A stretch of 64,000 bases of DNA from Eleginops maclovinus (taxonomy: Eukaryota; Chordata; Actinopteri; Perciformes; Eleginopidae): contig NC_086360.1 of assembly GCF_036324505.1 (NCBI RefSeq), forward strand, positions 21,082,761-21,146,760, given 5' to 3'. The stretch's first letter is position 1; the number at the start of each line of letters is the position of its first letter. Below are positions 60,680 to 64,000 of this stretch, in pieces. The notes under the pieces are model-generated. The model worked only from the letters and a program-made list of their open reading frames with translations, was not told the origin of the DNA and did no database searches. The position numbers and the translations under genes were made by a program.

Positions 60680-62160
60680 TGTATAGTTACCCTAAACCAT
60701 GCCGTAGGGCTAAAAAGACACACAGACACACATTCACTGGTTTGCAAAACAACCGCATAACACACTCAGAACAGTGTAGAACATTGCAATGGGGGGTATA
60801 CGAATATGCCCTGGGTAAAGATACCCTAGCTGTTTTTTTATTATTACTGAATTAATAATTGAATTTAAAGATAATTGTTGTCAGAGGTTCATGTGTCTTT
60901 ATTTTTTTATCTGTATCCTTGATTTGAATGTATATTGAGAGTTTGTATTTTAATATAAAATAAAAATAAAATTGAAAACTCAATCAAAAGAATCTTGTGT
61001 GGTTCTTTTATTGTTTATTGCCAAGCAGCATTGTCATGACATCGTGTGTGCCTGTGCAAGTGTTTGAAAATAATGTGTGTGTGAGTGTGTGTGAGTGTGT
61101 GTGCACTTTGAAACGGAGCTCTAATAAAATGTGGCATCTGTCAGTTTGATATTGACATGCCAGAAGAGCCTCACAATCACCGGGGAACATAACCCGAATG
61201 AAATCCAGAAAACAAAAACTACGTTGTCAGAACCAGCACATGGAAATGAAATTCACTTATGAAATATCTAATGTCAAAGGTGTATTTTTTTACATTGTTG
61301 TCCAACTACAGTATTTTCATATGAGACCAGTTTTTAAATTGGTTTTCATTCATCATTTAAAGACCTATTCAAGTTCATCGGCATGTTGCTGTGTGAGGTC
61401 AAGAATTTGGCCTAAAAACTAACCAAAGACTGTTGAAATCCATCATGTTTACCTTTGACCTCAAACTGGGCTTGTCCTTTAGCCCTGACATTTGACTTGT
61501 AACCTTCTCACTCCAGTTAGAGGAAGCAGAGGTCAAGGGTGGTTGGGTTCAACAACATGGCTGCTGACACAGAGTTAGCATACACCTGCATTTGACTGGA
61601 TAGATTCACAACTTCTAAAAGGATCAAAGTGTTATTATGACATATTTAAGTAAAATGTTCACGAAAGAACAGCTTTAGACCTCTAGGTTAACATTTACAC
61701 AATTTTTGATATTAATAAAGTCTGAAAAGGTGTATACTTCCAATGACCTTCAAATGATCTGCAAACCAGCAGTTCATTTTCCATAAAGATATAAATGTTA
61801 ACTTACTTCTTAGGCAAAGTGTAAAGGTTGAGGAGCCATTTGCACAAAGTTATTGACAATTTGATTTCCTGCAACTCAACTTAGCGATGGTAAATGCTAC
61901 CTCTGTTTCCTTCCTCAACCATATAACTGTGTGTTTGCTTCTTCCTCCTTTATTTTCGGTGGAAACACGTTGATTGTCATTTACTCAAAAAGAGTAACTC
62001 GACATGTAAAGGTTGACTCTTGATAGATGTATTAACTCCCTGCCTTTTTGTATCTTTCTTTGCTTTAGTGATGGAGAAAGGGAGCTGTGGAGAACTACGG
62101 GCAGCAGGAAGTAGAGGACCCCCATGAGGTGAGCTTTGGTTTATAAACAAAAATGCATAA
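60680..62160. other. Intergenic stretch, nothing definite
   Basis: AT-rich sequence with AATAAAA clusters (about 60955-60970), short TG tracts (about 61074-61101) and a slightly more complex patch at 61440-61600. No gene or RNA is recognised. Confidence 0.45.

Positions 62161-62161
<1 letters not shown>

Positions 62162-62225
<64 letters not shown>
62162..62225. repeat. (TG)n microsatellite, about 64 bp
   Basis: Pure TG run followed by a G-rich tract (about 62233-62244). Confidence 0.99.
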
Positions 62226-62228
<3 letters not shown>

Positions 62229-62249
62229 TTGTGGGGGAGGGGGGATTAT

Positions 62250-64000
62250 TGTGACCACTTGTAATTCGGGAACAAAATACATATAAAAATAGTCTTTACA
62301 TTTCTGATTAAATGCAGTAGTAATGCAGAGTATCATAATTACCATTATTTTTCGTAATTTACAAAGCACGCCGTTATGTTGAAAATAAATCAATAAAGAC
62401 AATGGTCATTTTTTTTTTACCAAACACATGAATCTGATAGAAAAATATTTTTCTTGGCGGAGTTTTATTTTTATGCCTATCTTTGCTGATGTGTGAGTCT
62501 GTGTCCATGTGTGTCTGTTTGCCTGCAGCAAAGTTGGCTCATGTGTGTGTTGGATAAAGGCATAGATGTTAGTAGTGGTCCAGAGGACACAGTAAACAGA
62601 ATGGCAGTGGTTTGAAGGGAGCTCAGGCGATGTGCGCAATATCAAATCCCATGACCCACTCTTTGCCCTGTGGTCCATACCAAAGACAAAAGCCCAGGGG
62701 AAACAGAGGTTACTGTTCACTGTTTTTCATCCCCAACACAATACAATACAACAAAACCCAACACAACACCAACATTAGCTACAACAAGGAAGTGATTTCA
62801 AAATGTTTCTGTGGCCATTGAAACCCATGCGGAAACAGTAATTGCGCTCAGCCTTAGCATTGTTGGCATTGCGTGCAGGACATCTCGCTCTATCAGTTAG
62901 ACCCACAGCCGTTATAACATGTGACATTTTATGTTTTTGAAACGAGAGAAGCATTTTAATGAGCTCAGCTGTGTTCATGACATGGACATATTTATCACAT
63001 TAGTTGGCTGCAGCAACCAATCACTATATGTGCTGTCTTTATTTCAACTTGGACCACATTTTTCTGACAACCAGGTGACCTGTAAAGCGGCTGAGTTGGT
63101 GCAAAGTGTTGAGATAAAAGGTGTGTGCACTGTGCACAACCAGCTGAAATGTTTGACAACTGCTACACTGTCAGCAAAAAAATATACAACAACACTATAC
63201 TATGCCTATAGCATACCCATGTCGCCGATAAGACAATAGCACACAGGGGCATCTTTGGTAGGAAAAATTAAGCCAAATCAAAACACCCCATTGATTCTAC
63301 AAGTTCTGTTTTGAGAGCTGAAAAGTTTATTTCTTAGTGATGCTAGAAAAAGAAAAGATAAGAGGCTAAAGAGAAGAGGTGGTATGTCAGCGCCCGAGGG
63401 CCTCAGTATACTCATCCTAATTACTCCCAATACTGTCTCACACACATTTGGTGGACTACTCAGAAGGACCAATTAGAAGGGCAGGGCAAGTCACTAGGTA
63501 GAAAAAGGTAGTGCTCAAGTCTGTAGCCATCTATACTGCAGAGAGATGGAGCCTTATATCAAATTCTGCAGTACCTTTAAATAAAATTACCTTTTTGTAT
63601 AAAATTAATGGTTTTGCCACCATAGAATATGTTACAGCTTACCATTGGTATCTTTCTGTATGTACTATACATAATTTCTTTCCAGCATGACTTCAGTGGG
63701 CAGAGTGTAGCCAGGATAATTTCAATAGGTGTTTACAGGGCTGAAGTGAAACCCATTAGCCCTCTGTGAAAGAGGATGTTGTTACCTGAGACTTCAGACA
63801 TGTGTCATTGTGTAAAGAGGTAGGTCAACAGCTTTTAATTTTTTCAACACTTGGCTGAATAGCATTACAAGCTGACTTTTGAGTTTATTTTAATTGGGTT
63901 TCACTAGATAATTGAATAACTGAACACAGACCATCTGTGGAGAACCTTTGCAAACATTGTCTATACATACAAAACTATCATCTTACATATACATCACTCT
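62250..64000. other. Right end of the window, nothing recognised
   Basis: Unique non-coding sequence. Short CA/AAC-rich tract at about 62740-62775. I see no exon of TMEM161B, the next gene beyond MIR9-2 in human, so it lies outside the window if conserved. Confidence 0.5.

Overview
This window is vertebrate nuclear DNA, most likely from a ray-finned (teleost) fish. It has spliced genes with GT/AG boundaries, long introns, very many long (CA)n/(TG)n arrays, and a MEF2C gene spread over only about 36 kb (compact compared with mammals). Nothing bacterial, plasmid or viral is visible. The species, and whether this is the mef2ca or mef2cb paralogue, cannot be settled from the sequence alone.

Positions 1-42,200 (approximately) hold one protein gene on the + strand, mef2c, a MADS-box transcription factor of muscle, heart, neural crest and neurons. 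All coding exons can be placed: 2412-2465, 11656-11859, the alternative exons a1 (26158-26301) and a2 (26482-26619), 29349-29526, 30290-30337, 35490-35662, the 24-nt beta microexon (36174-36197), 37001-37130, 37538-37673 and 37927-38269. With a1, beta and gamma included they sum to 1434 nt, which is 477 codons plus a stop, and the frame stays open across every junction. Three known vertebrate MEF2C splicing choices (a1/a2, beta, gamma) are all encoded here with usable splice sites. The last 160 nt of 5' UTR (2252-2411) is a purine-rich segment behind a strong acceptor. The 3' UTR starts at 38270 and probably runs 2.5-4 kb.

Positions 42,200-64,000 (approximately) contain no convincing protein gene. 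The landmark is a complete mir-9 hairpin on the + strand (51249-51335) with both mature arms intact. A MEF2C then MIR9-2 tandem on one strand matches the human arrangement, where MIR9-2 lies in the lncRNA LINC00461 next to MEF2C. The rest looks like regulatory DNA around a developmental gene: patches rich in homeodomain/POU-type motifs, candidate lncRNA first exons (donors at 45699 and 48135), an RFX X-box (55755-55768), several long CA arrays and a 15-bp minisatellite.

Points most worth testing: two perfect MEF2 sites 22 bp apart in intron 2 (possible autoregulation), an a1-a2 exon pair separated by only 180 pyrimidine-rich bases, a changed donor after the fourth coding exon that removes three residues relative to the mammalian protein, a UGC-containing acceptor on the beta microexon, and a miR-9 8-mer seed site in the distal 3' UTR/3' flank of mef2c, next door to mir-9 itself. 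No wholly new biological system was recognised.
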